Below, piece by piece: positions 1-10,030 of a DNA stretch of 64,000 nt. The translations under genes were made by a program, and so were the position numbers. Source of the DNA: Trachythela sp. YZ-2020 (taxonomy: Eukaryota > Cnidaria > Anthozoa > Malacalcyonacea > Clavulariidae); the NCBI GenBank assembly GCA_016169945.1, contig JADLSH010000293.1:1302001-1366000 (forward strand). Reading direction: 5' to 3'. Each line of letters begins with the position of its first letter. Position 1 is the stretch's first letter. The notes below the pieces were generated by a model. That model saw nothing but the letters and a program-made list of their open reading frames with translations, was not told where the DNA came from and searched no databases.

Positions 1-1588
1 TAGTTAAACGAGTTCGAGTTAACCTTGTAAAAATGATTGAAATAGTAAGGGCAGTTCCACGGAAAATTGGTTTAAGTTCAAGATAGTGGGGAGTTCGAGA
101 TAAAAGAGTTTGTCGCCAACATAGCAGAGTTCTACTGTATAGACAAAATATTGTTAGACTTGGTAAACTTGCAGATACATACGCGATCTCAAATAGACTG
201 GGTGCTCGGAACATGGCAGTAGATGAATAAATGATGTAGATCTTTAACACTGTACTGTAACGACCTTACTCTCGTATGTTACGTTGTTTTGCTCTGTTTT
301 CCATATAGTAAACATATTACTACATAGTTTCTGCATATATTGCCTTTGTAGTTTATGTATAGCCTCAACAGGGTATAATGAAACCAATTCCACCATTCAC
401 AATACTCGAAACAAAGCACGAACACAAAATACCACACGTTGTCTTGCATAACATGTTTGAATTGAGCGTGTAACCCCTATGGGGACGAAATAGCTATAAA
501 TAGTGCGATTCTCACTGCATTCAACACTTCAAATTTGATCCAGCGCCCGAGGAAATAGTTGTAACTTTTGTATCCTCCACGAATTTTCCAACGAATTTGT
601 TTGCCAGAACCAGCTGCTGAGCGAAATGATGCACAAGCAGTGGCCGGAAGCGAACCAGTGGCAGTACTCGAGCCAGAACTACAAGAACGTGAGAATTTAG
701 CGGTAAAATAATAGAACAATTGAACTATAATTATATTATAATTATAGCGCTTTGGTGTGTGTACTGCATCATGGAAACCATCTTGACTCTGTAGTTCTTA
801 TCGCAATCCTTATTCTAACATAGTTAGATTATTAGATCGCCGTGGCAATCTTGACTGAAGCGTTTTGCATTGACAAAGGCTATTTGGATCTGCTTCCGAG
901 TCTGCTGTAAATTACTGTATTGACGTTCCGCGAGTGCGGCCATGCGTTGAGTTAATATCAGTTCATGATTTAAAACTTTAATACTCATAGTGAAATGATT
1001 TTTTGTCTGCAAGGGAACTCTTAATGATCACTTACGAGGGTTGATTATGGCCAAGTGTTGAGCTCAGAATTTTCTATCGATTTATGATTTAAAACTTTAC
1101 TCATGCGATTTTTTCCGCGATAGTTTTACTGTGTTCAATTTGCGTCGTAAGAAGCCTTGAGGAATTGCCTAAGATAGCATGGGATTGGGAATTCACGTCC
1201 TCTTTTGATGATAATCTCTCAGCATCAATGCAGCTGTCACCACGACGTATCCGAAGGGTCAAATCGTCGGCAGGAGTCACCGGAGGTGATGGATACAATC
1301 ATTAAGGCGATACTAGAGTATCACTTGGACCACTTCAGAATTTGACATTCATGGATAGTTACAGGCTCGTGGGCTATCGAAGCAAGTAAGTCTCTTGTTT
1401 TTTTTCATCGGTCAACTTAATCGTTTCGTTGGTCATCTTACCAGCAACGTTCATTTTAGCAAGGGATCAAACTTATTTCAACGCGGAATTCTATTCTTCA
1501 GCGTGGATAATATGCCGTACGACGTCGGGTTGGGTCATAGTCGTGGAAATAGTCCGGTTTCCGGGCAACGATGGGTTCCTCTCTAACC
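1..1588. other. No recognisable gene
   Basis: I recognise no gene here. Two short minus-strand reading frames, 1298-1101 (65 codons) and 1012-824 (62 codons), read like ordinary protein, but neither matches a family I know. A short stretch near 965-985 (core ATGATTTAAAACTTTA) recurs near 1085-1100, which suggests a small local duplication. A third minus frame at 719-477 is rich in Ser and Gly and is also unrecognised. Decayed mobile-element sequence is the likeliest content. Confidence 0.4.
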
Positions 1589-2095
1589 ATGTCTGGGGAA
1601 AGATGCTTCGAGATGGTAGTATCTGCCCTGTTCGAGGAATTGGACAATACATACGTCAGGATACAACCACAAGGCTTCGGTTCTACAAAATATCGAGCGT
1701 AGAATGAACCAACTCGATTCAGATTTAAACAAACGAATAGACCAATTACGATCAGAATTCAAGACGATGCAAGAGACCGAACTATAAAATCATGAACAAA
1801 CCGAGTATATAAAATTTCTAAAATCTCAGAATGAACAGTTGATGAAGGAAAACAAACAGCTACAGGAGAAGATAAACAATTTGTCTTTCATACTCTCAGA
1901 TTTAAATACCAGGTTGAAAGAGGCTGAAAATGACAAGCTCAGTCTTGTAACTGTGATAAAGATTATTGTACAGACAGAAATGACTGATAATGACAAGAAC
2001 AATGCTAAAGATTGCAATCCAACTGGTCAGGAGAAAAACTGATGATGACATTCAACTAATTTTCGAAAATAAACCTTTGGTGGAGACAAGTAATC
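1589..2095 (+). pseudogene. LINE ORF1, N-terminal coiled-coil part
   Basis: The N-terminal half of a LINE ORF1-type protein. An ATG at 1589 opens a frame reading MSGERCFEMVV. After an apparent shift, a frame through 1704 reads MNQLDSDLNKRIDQLRSEF and, past one stop at about 1785, runs through 1839-2037 as a heptad-like sequence rich in Glu, Lys, Leu and Asn (LMKENKQLQEKINNLSF, NTRLKEAENDKLS). This is typical coiled-coil, which in LINE ORF1 proteins drives multimerisation. A one-base shift near 2036-2040 moves to the frame ending in VETSNRY at the insertion junction. The next part of the same protein resumes at 3392, beyond the hAT-like element. The exact start is uncertain. Confidence 0.6.
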
Positions 2096-2103
2096 GGTAC
2101 AGT
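2096..2103 (+). repeat. 8-bp target-site duplication, left copy
   Basis: GGTACAGT here is repeated exactly at 3384-3391, on either side of the 1.28-kb insertion. Eight base pairs is the duplication length of hAT transposons. Confidence 0.85.
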
Positions 2104-3383
2104 CATGCAGGGGCGTAAAAGTTGGGAGGGGGTGTGGGGGTGGTACACCCCAGAGATCATGATCAGTCGGTCTCAAAATGTGCAGTCAGTCTCAAGATAT
2201 TCATTGTTAAATTGGACGCATTATGCCACGTAATGCTATGCCAGACTGGCTAAATAATTTCAGAGACCGACTTCAATCGTTGCATTAATTAGAATATAAA
2301 GTTTGCCGAATATACTGTTTCGATCCTTGTTGTAAAGCGTTCTTCTAGAATGTCATATCACTCATACTGTATGTGGCGTACCTATGTTGAATATTTACAG
2401 AAGAACTGAAGCACTGTAAATGCTAAAACAAACTACTTTGAAATAGAACCATAATATTGCCAGTTGCCTGTTGCCACAACTGCTACAATCTACATATTAA
2501 ATACTTTATGGCAAACTTATTGTACAGGAAGCTAAACTTATTCTTATCCGGGAAAACTACATTGTTTTTGAGATATAATTTTTTACTGATTTTTACCTAC
2601 AAATTGGAATAAAATATGTGTTCAGAATGCAGGAAATCGTGTCTACGAAGTCCTAGATTTCAAAATATCCCAGAGGAGGATTCTCCCAGACCTTCCAACG
2701 AATGGGTGTCTTACTGCATAAGTTGTCTTATTCTGCTGGATCTGTCCCTGTGTACATGAGTTCAGTAAAAATATGAAACGTAACTTACGCAAGTTGAATT
2801 GTGCGGCTACTCATGCGCAAGTTGTTGCATTCTATTTTATTATTAGAATAGGTAATAGACAATTAATCAAAACTAACAAAGCGCGGACGCTTGATAAATG
2901 TATGACTATATTGATTAAATGTAATAATTCATTAATTCACACCAACGAACATATGAAAATAAACTGTCTTGATCAGCTTCCACTCAAGTCTGGAATCCTG
3001 TCCCTAATAATTTTAGCGCCTAAGAGTTTTAGCATTGACAGCACTGTGTACGTAATTTCTAAAATTAATGGCAATATATATGACAGGAACTCTCATGCGC
3101 AGTACTCAATGTGACTGAAAGTCAGAGAACAAGTATCTGCTGAATTTCCAATTAGTGTAGTTAGATATAAAAAACTTTTTTCTTATACAAGGTGGTCATT
3201 AGTATGTATGTACATATTTTGTTTAATGATTTGTGTTGCCATTCAACTTATTGGAGCAGCGCACGTAATTTTCAATTAACTTTTCGATTTAGAATTGGGA
3301 GGGGGTGAGAAGTCGGTCTGAATTTATGAGTCAGTCTCATTTCGAAACTTCACCTCCCAGCCAAAATCGATAGGTACGCCCTG
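2104..3383. mobile_element. hAT-like DNA transposon, non-autonomous
   Basis: A 1,280-bp insertion within LINE ORF1. Its ends form imperfect inverted repeats: CAGGGGCGTA at 2108 on the left and TACGCCCTG ending at 3383 on the right, each followed inward by a G-rich stretch (TTGGGAGGGGGTG on the left; CACCTCCCAGCC on the right). CAGGGGCG-type termini and an 8-bp duplication (GGTACAGT) both fit the hAT superfamily. Four bases (CATG) separate the left duplication from the visible terminus. No transposase is recognisable inside. A 113-codon frame at 2773-3114 looks non-specific. It is therefore probably a MITE or an internally decayed copy. Confidence 0.75.
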
Positions 3384-3391
3384 GGTACAGT
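3384..3391 (+). repeat. 8-bp target-site duplication, right copy
   Basis: GGTACAGT, identical to 2096-2103. The LINE frame continues directly from here (S-A-L-N-D-T). Confidence 0.85.
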
Positions 3392-4022
3392 GCCTTAAAC
3401 GATACTGTAGAAGAAACTCCAAAGAATGGTGTATCTGCAAGTGATTTTACTGAGCCCGAGGTGACGAAACCAAAGAGTATAACCTCTGAACAGCAAGCTA
3501 ATGGAAAACCAAGGAAATACAGAACAACCATCATAGTAGGTGACTCAATGACAAAACACATTGATGCTCGACGACTGGAAAAGTCTATCTCTGATTCCAA
3601 AGTTCAACTGGAAACATACGTGAAGCAACTGTTGAAGCATTGAGTCGCCACATAAAACCATGCTTGAAGAAAAGGCTAGATGATCTTATAATTCATGTTG
3701 GAACAAATGACTTGAGGACAAAATCACCGAGTGCTGTCGCAAACGAAATAATAGATTTATGTAAAGCGATATCAGAAAAACAACCATCAACAAGAATCAC
3801 CATATCTGAAATCATGACCAGGACAGATCATATAGACCTGGTGCCCAGGATTATAGAGGTATATACTATTCTTGCCAAATATAGTAGACATAGAAATTGG
3901 GGGCTAATTAAATAATATAACATAGGTGCAAAACATTTAAATGCTTATGGTTTGCACCTAAATAGATCAGGAACTGCAGTTTTTGCCAGCAACATTATTA
4001 AATTTTTAATAATTGATACATA
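3392..4022 (+). pseudogene. LINE ORF1, SGNH-esterase-like C-terminal part
   Basis: Continuation of LINE ORF1. The frame at 3392-3640 reads through TTIIVGDSMTKHI, matching SGNH block I (GDS). After a shift near 3640, the frame at 3640-3915 contains DLIIHVGTNDL, matching block III (GxND). After a further stop at 3915, GLHLNRSGT (about 3950) matches block V with the histidine, although the Asp expected three residues before it is Tyr. SGNH hydrolase-like domains occur in ORF1 of CR1-clade LINEs. The stops and shifts make this a relic. The ORF1 stop is probably near 4020, ahead of a 270-bp spacer before ORF2. Confidence 0.8.
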
Positions 4023-4289
4023 GAAACTCCCAGGAAAAGCTCAAATTTATGGTCGGATATATTTAAAATTCATACAGTAGAAAATTATAATTGCGATTCT
4101 GTCTCTGATGGAAATGCAACCCATGAAAGCATGCTAGGGCTTGATTCAGAAGAAACAACAAGTCATGGAACATGCTCTATCCTGATTCCAGAGAAAATCC
4201 TAATCAAGAGAGCATGTACCATGTCGCAAAGCGAAATAAAATTTTAATTTATTCAAAATGATGTTGAAAGTGTAAAGAGATTTAAAATA

Positions 4290-4799
4290 GCTTATATTTA
4301 AACACATTGACGAATTAAAATTATTACTAAAGAAAAATCAATTTGATATCATTTGTCTAAATGAGACAATGTTGGATGAAAGCATATCTGACAACGAACT
4401 TTTTATTGAAAGTTATGAAATTATACGCAGAGACCGAAATAGACAAGGAGGAGGGGTGTTACTTTATATAAGAAACACAATTCATTACAAAATAAGGAAT
4501 GATCTAATGATAGATAGCCTTGAGATGGTCACAGCAGAAATAATGAAACCTAAATCAAAACCATTCATCATTAATACATGGTATGGGCCACCTAATTCAA
4601 AGGCCGAGCTTTTTCACGACTATGAGAAAGTTTTACAAAAAATAGATGCAGAAAATGTAGAAGTAATTTGTATTGGTGATTTGAACTGTGACAGGCTTAG
4701 ACAAAGCACACAGTCACATACAGACAAACTAAAAGACTTGATGGAATTATATCAATTTGAGCAGCTTGTTAAAGAACCAACTTGAGTTACTGAAAATAC
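4290..4799 (+). pseudogene. LINE ORF2 apurinic endonuclease, first part
   Basis: The N-terminal part of the AP-endonuclease domain that nicks target DNA for LINE retrotransposition. The frame around 4300-4370 gives HIDELKLLLKKNQFDIICLNET, where the conserved NET places the catalytic Glu. The frame continues at 4369-4785 with GGGVLLYIRN (about 4450) and CIGDLNCD (about 4672), the equivalent of GDFN. It stops at 4783 (TGA in place of the usual Arg codon before VTENT) and is then cut by the insertion at 4800. The usual domain start is shortened. The second part follows at 5989. Confidence 0.88.
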
Positions 4800-5988
4800 C
4801 ATTATATTATAAGTAGTATCTAACGAGCAATTTAATTGGCTAATTGCGCGTGCTTTATGAACAAGCGGGGCGAAGGGAGAAAAATCAAAACAGTAGCCGT
4901 GCTTCATTGCCTAAATTTTCCTCGGAATTGTCAATACAATATGAACAAAATTATAATAGTTTTAAATCCAAAGTCTCTCAGAAAGCAAGAAAAACCTAGA
5001 CCTAAACGAGATGAAAAAAGCCAGGCAACAAATGACAACGGGACATAAACGGGGAAAAAGATTCGTAGCTGTTTCTGAATTTGAAATATCCTTTTTTGCT
5101 TGAAAGTTCGCATTCGACGGCGACAAGAAATGCAAAAATCTGTGCTATTTTGACATTCAAAGGTACAAAAACTCTATTTAAACACAAACCAAACCAAAAT
5201 TTGACCATTAAAATTAACCATTTTGACATTGATTTTATAGATATGAAAAATCCCACTTGACAGCCAATGTCGTCGTCGAAACAGCTTGACAAAAACACTC
5301 GCTTTTATACCGAATCCATTACAAAAGTGAAGCAGAACAACGAAAAACCATATTCTGTCTATCATTGTGGAGTATTTTTGAAAATTTTTCAACAGTTTTT
5401 GTGCCTTTTTAATCCCTAATTTATGTTGAGATGCACGTTTGTCGCTCCTCCTCCGGCCAGAATTCAAGCTTGCATGTAGTTCTTGCCAAGCAATGAAAAC
5501 AAACTTGAACCAAATATATCAGGCAGTGTATTGTTTGAATATTTTTGTTGTGTTTTTTGTTGTTCAATGGTTGGTGGCAAAAAATTTCTCAGACAGACAG
5601 TCAAGAAATCCACAAACATGTCGTATTTGTGTATGTTTTTGTCGTTGCATCTTGACAGCTTAAATACTATAGACATAGACATATTATTTTTGAAAGCTTG
5701 CGAGCGACGTCAGTGATTACATGTTAAGAGAATATCAATATTGATCTTTGAATAAAATTGTTTACTGTGCTTATATACCACTTATAATATAAAAGAAATA
5801 GAAAAACAAGTCTTGTGCCTTTATGGTGTGATAAAGCACTCGGGGAACGTTGGGAGAACACTCGAGAAGCGTGTAAAACACTCGGCTACGCCTCGTGTTT
5901 TACACGATTCTCTCGTATTCTCCCAATATTCCCCTCGTGCTTTATCACACCATAAAGCACGCGGACACGTTTTTTATTTCTTAAATAC
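4800..5988. mobile_element. Unclassified 1.2-kb insertion with 6-bp target duplication
   Basis: This segment splits the LINE endonuclease. AAATAC at 4794-4799 is repeated at 5983-5988. Deleting one copy plus the insert joins ENT to LIDVAFTNK in one frame, exactly as in intact LINEs. A short inverted match (CGCGTGCTTTATG near 4849, CATAAAGCACGCG near 5951) lies about 25-50 bp inside each end, so it is subterminal rather than terminal. I see no transposase or RT. Several short frames on both strands (for example 5439-5663) resemble nothing known. It may be a non-autonomous DNA element of unknown superfamily. Confidence 0.75.
5815..5964. repeat. Long hairpin, about 70-bp arms
   Basis: A near-perfect inverted repeat inside the 4800-5988 insertion. 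The left arm is 5815-5890 (CTTTATGGTGTGATAAAGCA, then CGTGTAAAACACTCGG). The right arm is 5893-5964 (CGTGTTTTACACG, then TGCTTTATCACACCATAAAG). The loop is only a few bases, so the transcript or single strand would fold into one long hairpin. Confidence 0.85.
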
Positions 5989-6316
5989 ACTTATTGATGT
6001 AGCATTTACAAATAAAGCTGAACTAGTTGTTCGATCACAGGTCTACCATACAGGTGTTAGTGATCATAGCTTAATATGTATAACAAGAAAATTCTCAACC
6101 CCTCGTGGAAAGCCTAAAATTATATTAATACTAGGCAGTACAAAAATTACAATAAGACAATTTTATTGCAGATTTAGCAGAAATATTTCGTTTAGATTTC
6201 GAACATTCGTCTGATGACATTAATGAAATGTGGATAGATTGGAAAAACAAATTCTTTGTAGCTGATATGCATGCCCCACCAGTTACTCGGATGGTTCGAA
6301 GTGAGTATACACTAGA
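5989..6316 (+). pseudogene. LINE ORF2 endonuclease C-terminus and linker
   Basis: This resumes the endonuclease after the insertion: LIDVAFTNKAELV, then TGVSDHSLICITRK (about 6054-6090), where the SDH block supplies the last catalytic Asp-His pair. After a frame change at about 6170, the ORF2 linker follows (INEMWIDWKNKF, MHAPPVTRMVRS), typical of the region between endonuclease and RT in CR1/L2-type LINEs. The sequence stops resembling a LINE at about 6316, so the RT has been lost or replaced. Confidence 0.85.
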
Positions 6317-6324
6317 AATTCCGC

Positions 6325-7215
6325 AATGTTGTAAGAACACATCATTTTGTCCGCGTATACGCCAATGTAAAAGCTTGTTTAACACGTTTTTGGTGTTTTC
6401 TGTTCAAGGCGTGTTGTAGATTTGGTGTGTTGTAGGAACACGGCTGCCGTGTTTTATAGAACGCACTTTTGGTGTGTAATCGTAAATCCAAAGAACACAC
6501 CATTTTGCCCGCGTATACGACACGGTAAAAGCGTGTTGTGTGTTCCAAGAACACACCGGTGTGTTCTTAGAACACATGGTGTGTTCTTTCAGCACATCAA
6601 GCATAAAACACATCAAGCATACAACACGGCTGTCAGACAGCACACCAAGTATAGAACACATCAAGCATACAACACGGCTGTCAGACAACACATCAAGTAT
6701 AGAACACATCAAGCATACAACACGGCTGTCAGATAACACATCAAGTATAGAACACACCAAGCATACAACACGGCTGTCAAATAGGCCCTTCAAGTATAAA
6801 ACACATTATGCATACAACACGCTGTTTTTCCAGATAACACATCAAGTATAGAACACATCTTAAAGCATACAACACGGCTGTTAGACAACACATCAAGTAT
6901 AGAACACATCCAGCATACAACATGTGCTGTTAGACAACACATCAAATATAGAACACATCAAGCATACAACACGGCTGTCAGACAACACATCAATTATAGA
7001 ATAAATCAAGCATACAACACGGCTGTCAGACAAAAGATGAAATATAGTTTCTAAACACATCAAGCATACAACACGGCTGTCAGACAACACATCAAATATA
7101 GAACACATCAAGCATACAACACGGCTGTGATAACACATCAAGTATAGAAAACATCAAGCATAAAACATGTTCGTTAAGCCATATTATGCTGAGAATTATG
7201 CTAGCATACAATCGG
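6325..7215. repeat. 48-bp minisatellite array
   Basis: A tandem array whose 48-bp unit contains CGGCTGTCAGACA, then ACACATCAAGTATAGAACAC, then ATCAAGCATACAACA. Regular starts of CGGCTGTCA at 6627, 6675, 6723 and 6771 confirm the period. The left flank (6325-6590) holds two diverged copies of a longer module (CATTTTGTCCGCGTATACG at about 6342 and a similar block at about 6510), rich in AACAC/GTGTT. Further stray units lie at 7350-7395, beyond an inserted ribozyme-family fragment. Open frames across the array are by-products of the period being divisible by three. Confidence 0.92.
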
Positions 7216-7227
7216 GAAGGGCCTACT

Positions 7228-7352
7228 TTCAAACAACACACCAATTAGGCAGATCAGTTTTGCGGTTGGGTGTTCAATCTACCTGAAAAATATAAGGAGA
7301 ACTTCGACGTTTCGAGCAAAGGCACTTCGTCTGAAAGTTAGTAGGAAATAGA
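7228..7352 (-). repeat. Fragment of hammerhead-like repeat family inside the minisatellite
   Basis: The minus strand reads CAGACGAAGTGCC, then GCTCGAAACGTCGAAGTTCTC, then a Pol/Thr-poor tail TTTTTCAGGTAG. The same order is seen at 9949, 12930 and 32917. Minisatellite units occur on both sides, so this fragment landed in an existing array or the array expanded around it. Confidence 0.7.
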
Positions 7353-7419
7353 CAACACACCAAGTATAGAACACATAAAGCATACAACACGTCATACATA
7401 CAACCGAATATATTTAGTA

Positions 7420-8680
7420 AACAGGTATAACGTCGTATAATTTTTATAACCAACCTAATATTACATTAACAATTAAAAATATTTTATCAGTAAAAGTATT
7501 GAAACGTTTTGCATGTCGAAGCCGTCTTCTTTTATCCTAACATAAAATGTTTCCAGTCGGCTTGACATAAATAGCTTTTTACAGTTTTTGGGTTTATTTT
7601 GGCGCAGTATGCACCCAATTCCTGAAGCTCCCAATCCTCAAACGGTTGGGCCATATTCAAACACGCACTGTTGTATTGAATGTTGAACACATAATGGGTA
7701 GATATCCAAAGAGTAATGAGGTAATCTAAAGATGGCTTCTTTATCTCGCATATACGAGTTTTCTCGACGAACAGGAATGCCTGGCTGCAAGTTGTTTGTG
7801 CATGTGGGCGGTTTTACTACCACAAGTGTTGGCGTGCTTGTGGTGTGCGTACTAGGCTCAGCATCAATCTATATGCAATAAAAAATGAATGCATTGAACA
7901 CGTACATGATCAGTGTAAACAGGGCGATGTCTGCCCTGGTGTAAAATCAAGCGAAATCGATTTTTTTAAACCGGAAGCTGTACTACGGTAGTTAATTAGT
8001 CTTTGTTTACAATAAACACACCCACGGTAATCCCCGAACCGAAATACCGTTGCATAGCAACAGTATAAATTGTCGTCACTCGTCAGAATTGATATTAATA
8101 AAACAACAAGCAAGATGACATTAAGTGTATCGAAGAAGAAAAATGTGAATATACGAGTGGATTTTTAGAAATAGAGACCGCAATAGTAAGTTTAAAGATA
8201 CCGTAAACTTTGCATGTAAATTGGTAAACTTTTTTGTGTTTTTTTTGGACGCAAATATCGACACACTCACACAGTGTGTGGCCGGCTTTTCTGTTCGATT
8301 TTGGCTGTTGCTCAAATTAACCTGGTTTTTGCTTTAATGCCTTAATCCTAAAAACAGTTTGCACTGAAAATTCAAAAGTTTGTTTGTATTTTGTTCAATA
8401 TTTTTTATTATTCATCGTGACCCAACTACATAACAATACACTCTACTCAGGTTCTAACTTGGTGGTCTTGATATTCAGACGTGGTATTGGCTTGCCATTA
8501 TTATGTGCGCACCTATTGGAGATATCCTTACTTTGTTAAACACCAGAATGCTTGTGTACTTCTTCTTATATATCGCGGTTTCTATTGATGCCAACGTTTG
8601 GAGCGATGGTTCCTCTATCAAGTTCTGTGACTCCTGATCATTCAATACCCTGGCAGCACTAAGGAAATATAATTTGTTAT
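7420..8680. other. Non-coding or unrecognised
   Basis: No recognisable gene. A minus frame at 7823-7638 (61 codons, containing GIPVRRENSYMRDKEAIF) reads like real protein but matches nothing I know. The rest is AT-rich with no clear repeats. Confidence 0.4.
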
Positions 8681-8922
8681 GGTGTTTGTAGATGGAATAT
8701 TTGAAGAGAAATTTATATATATTTTTAGACCTACTAGCTGTAATCAGGAGCAGTAGTGAGAAATGCAAATATTCCTCTTGCAGGAATTGAACTTATGGCT
8801 CTGCGATCCTGGTGCAGGGCCGCAGACGTGATCCCTGCCAGAGGGCCATTTATTGCGACTGCTCCTGGTTATGTCTGAAATGTATATAATTTTTTGTTCA
8901 AATATTCCATCTTCAAACACCC
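8681..8922 (-). repeat. Foldback repeat with tRNA-like B box
   Basis: The arms 8681-8770 and 8858-8922 are inverted (TAGATGGAATATTTGAA versus TTCAAATATTCCATCTTCAAA; AGGAGCAGT versus ACTGCTCCT). Between them the minus strand carries AGTTCAATTCC (8785-8795), which resembles an RNA polymerase III B box. Possibly a SINE remnant that became palindromic. Confidence 0.5.
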
Positions 8923-9254
8923 TCTACTACTAGTCCTCACTGTCGAATGAGATGCCGAGAAACTATCTTGATATATAATTTTTATAGTTTTTATTGTTTA
9001 TATAAGTATATAAAATATAGTTTATACAATCATGCCAATAGAAGTGTTCCAAAAATGTTGATCAATTCATTTCTCCACTTCGACAAATTTTTTCCAAAGT
9101 TCCTAACTTCTTTAATTGAACAATTAGAAGGTCAGTTCAAAGTGGAAGTTAGAAACTTTGAAACATTCAAGACAGAAAAATTAATACCTTACAAATAGTG
9201 ACTTGAGTCTATCCTCTAACTTGGACTGAAAATTGGTTGTTGCACTTCGCATCA

Positions 9255-9640
9255 TCGCACCTGCACAGTAATTTTTTTGGGGCCATTTTGGCCCCAGGGG
9301 GCCGTTTTGGCTCTTTAAAAGAGGGGCCAATTTGGCCCTGACAGGGGCCAAAAGACAACTCTGGGGCCGTTTTAGCCCCAAGGGGCCGTTTGGGCTCTTT
9401 TAAACAGGGGCCGTTTTTACACCCTGAAAGGGGCCAAAACGCAACTCTGGGGCCGTTTTTTGCAATAGGGGGCAGTTTTGGGCCCATTTGAAAGGGGGTC
9501 GTTTTGGCTCTGACAGGAGCCAAGACACAACTCTGGGGCTGTCTTTAGAGCTGTTTTTGCCACAAAATTATTTTGAGTAAATTTTTTATTTTTAAACACG
9601 GAGGCCGTTTTTGGCCAAATTGCCAAAACAGGAGAGCAGT
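9255..9640. repeat. GGGGCC/GGCCCC-rich block, copy 1
   Basis: About 380 bp built of alternating GGGGCC(A/G)TTTTGGC and GGCCAAAA-type motifs, in strong contrast with the AT-rich surroundings. Units are imperfect (roughly 30-70 bp). Both orientations occur, so the strand can form many hairpins. Related to the block at 14460-14815. Confidence 0.85.
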
Positions 9641-9944
9641 TTGTTTACAAATCTCTTCAAATGACAAATTCAACATGGAAATTTCTTTTTAAAAATGTGA
9701 GGCTTGGTCAATATACCAAAAGAAATAACAAGGCTGTACTATTACTACACAATTACTACACAAATGCTATTTTGACCCCATTTGCTTCTCCTTATATGCT
9801 AATATATTTTGTGATGTGATTTCCATATTTTGTTTATAGTTTGTTTTGATTAAATCCATCTGATTGGTTTATTTTTTATCACGTGATCGCTTTTTTATTC
9901 ACTATAAAAGCACATGTTTTTTCCCGACCCATTCTACTAACTTC

Positions 9945-10030
9945 CAGACGAAGGGCCTTTGCTCGAAACGTCGAAGTTCTTATTGTATTTTTCAGGTAGT
10001 TTTACACAACAGTCAACCGCCGTCTTTGAT
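9945..10030 (+). repeat. Hammerhead-like repeat (GACGAAGGGCC...CGAAACGTCGA)
   Basis: AACTTC-CAGACGA-AGGGCCTTTGCTC-GAAACGTC-GAAGTT. The outer AACTTC/GAAGTT would make stem I, GAAACGTC is the downstream core, and CAGACGA stands where CTGACGA is expected. It is followed by TATTTTTCAGGTAGTTTTACACAACAGTCAACCGCCGT, split here only for description. The same tail occurs at 12990-13016 and 32940-32985. The single core change predicts weak or no cleavage. Confidence 0.6.

Larger units (their letters stand above)
1589..6316 (+). mobile_element. CR1-like LINE, decayed, with two nested insertions
   Basis: A non-LTR retrotransposon is readable from a coiled-coil ORF1 start (about 1589), through an SGNH-esterase-like ORF1 C-terminus, to the apurinic endonuclease domain of ORF2 and a little beyond (to about 6316). 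The reverse transcriptase is missing, because the sequence passes into a 48-bp minisatellite. Two foreign segments (2104-3383 and 4800-5988) interrupt it, each flanked by a target duplication. The reading frame resumes exactly across both. Several in-frame stops and a one-base shift near 2036-2040 show that the copy is dead. An ORF1 with an esterase domain is known in CR1-clade LINEs. The clade assignment is inference, since the RT is absent. Confidence 0.82.

Noticed and set aside
6404..7141. Frames of 80-130 codons in the 48-bp minisatellite
   Set aside because: The period is a multiple of three, so stops are avoided or repeated by chance. The predicted proteins are tandem copies of one 16-residue unit.
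6590..7180. CRISPR-like direct repeats
   Set aside because: The intervals between repeated words are themselves repeated (one 48-bp unit), so there are no unique spacers. The context is a eukaryotic LINE and MITE region.
9181..9626. Minus-strand frames rich in Gly-Pro-Lys
   Set aside because: Produced by the GGGGCC/GGCCCC repeats. No domain and no conserved start.
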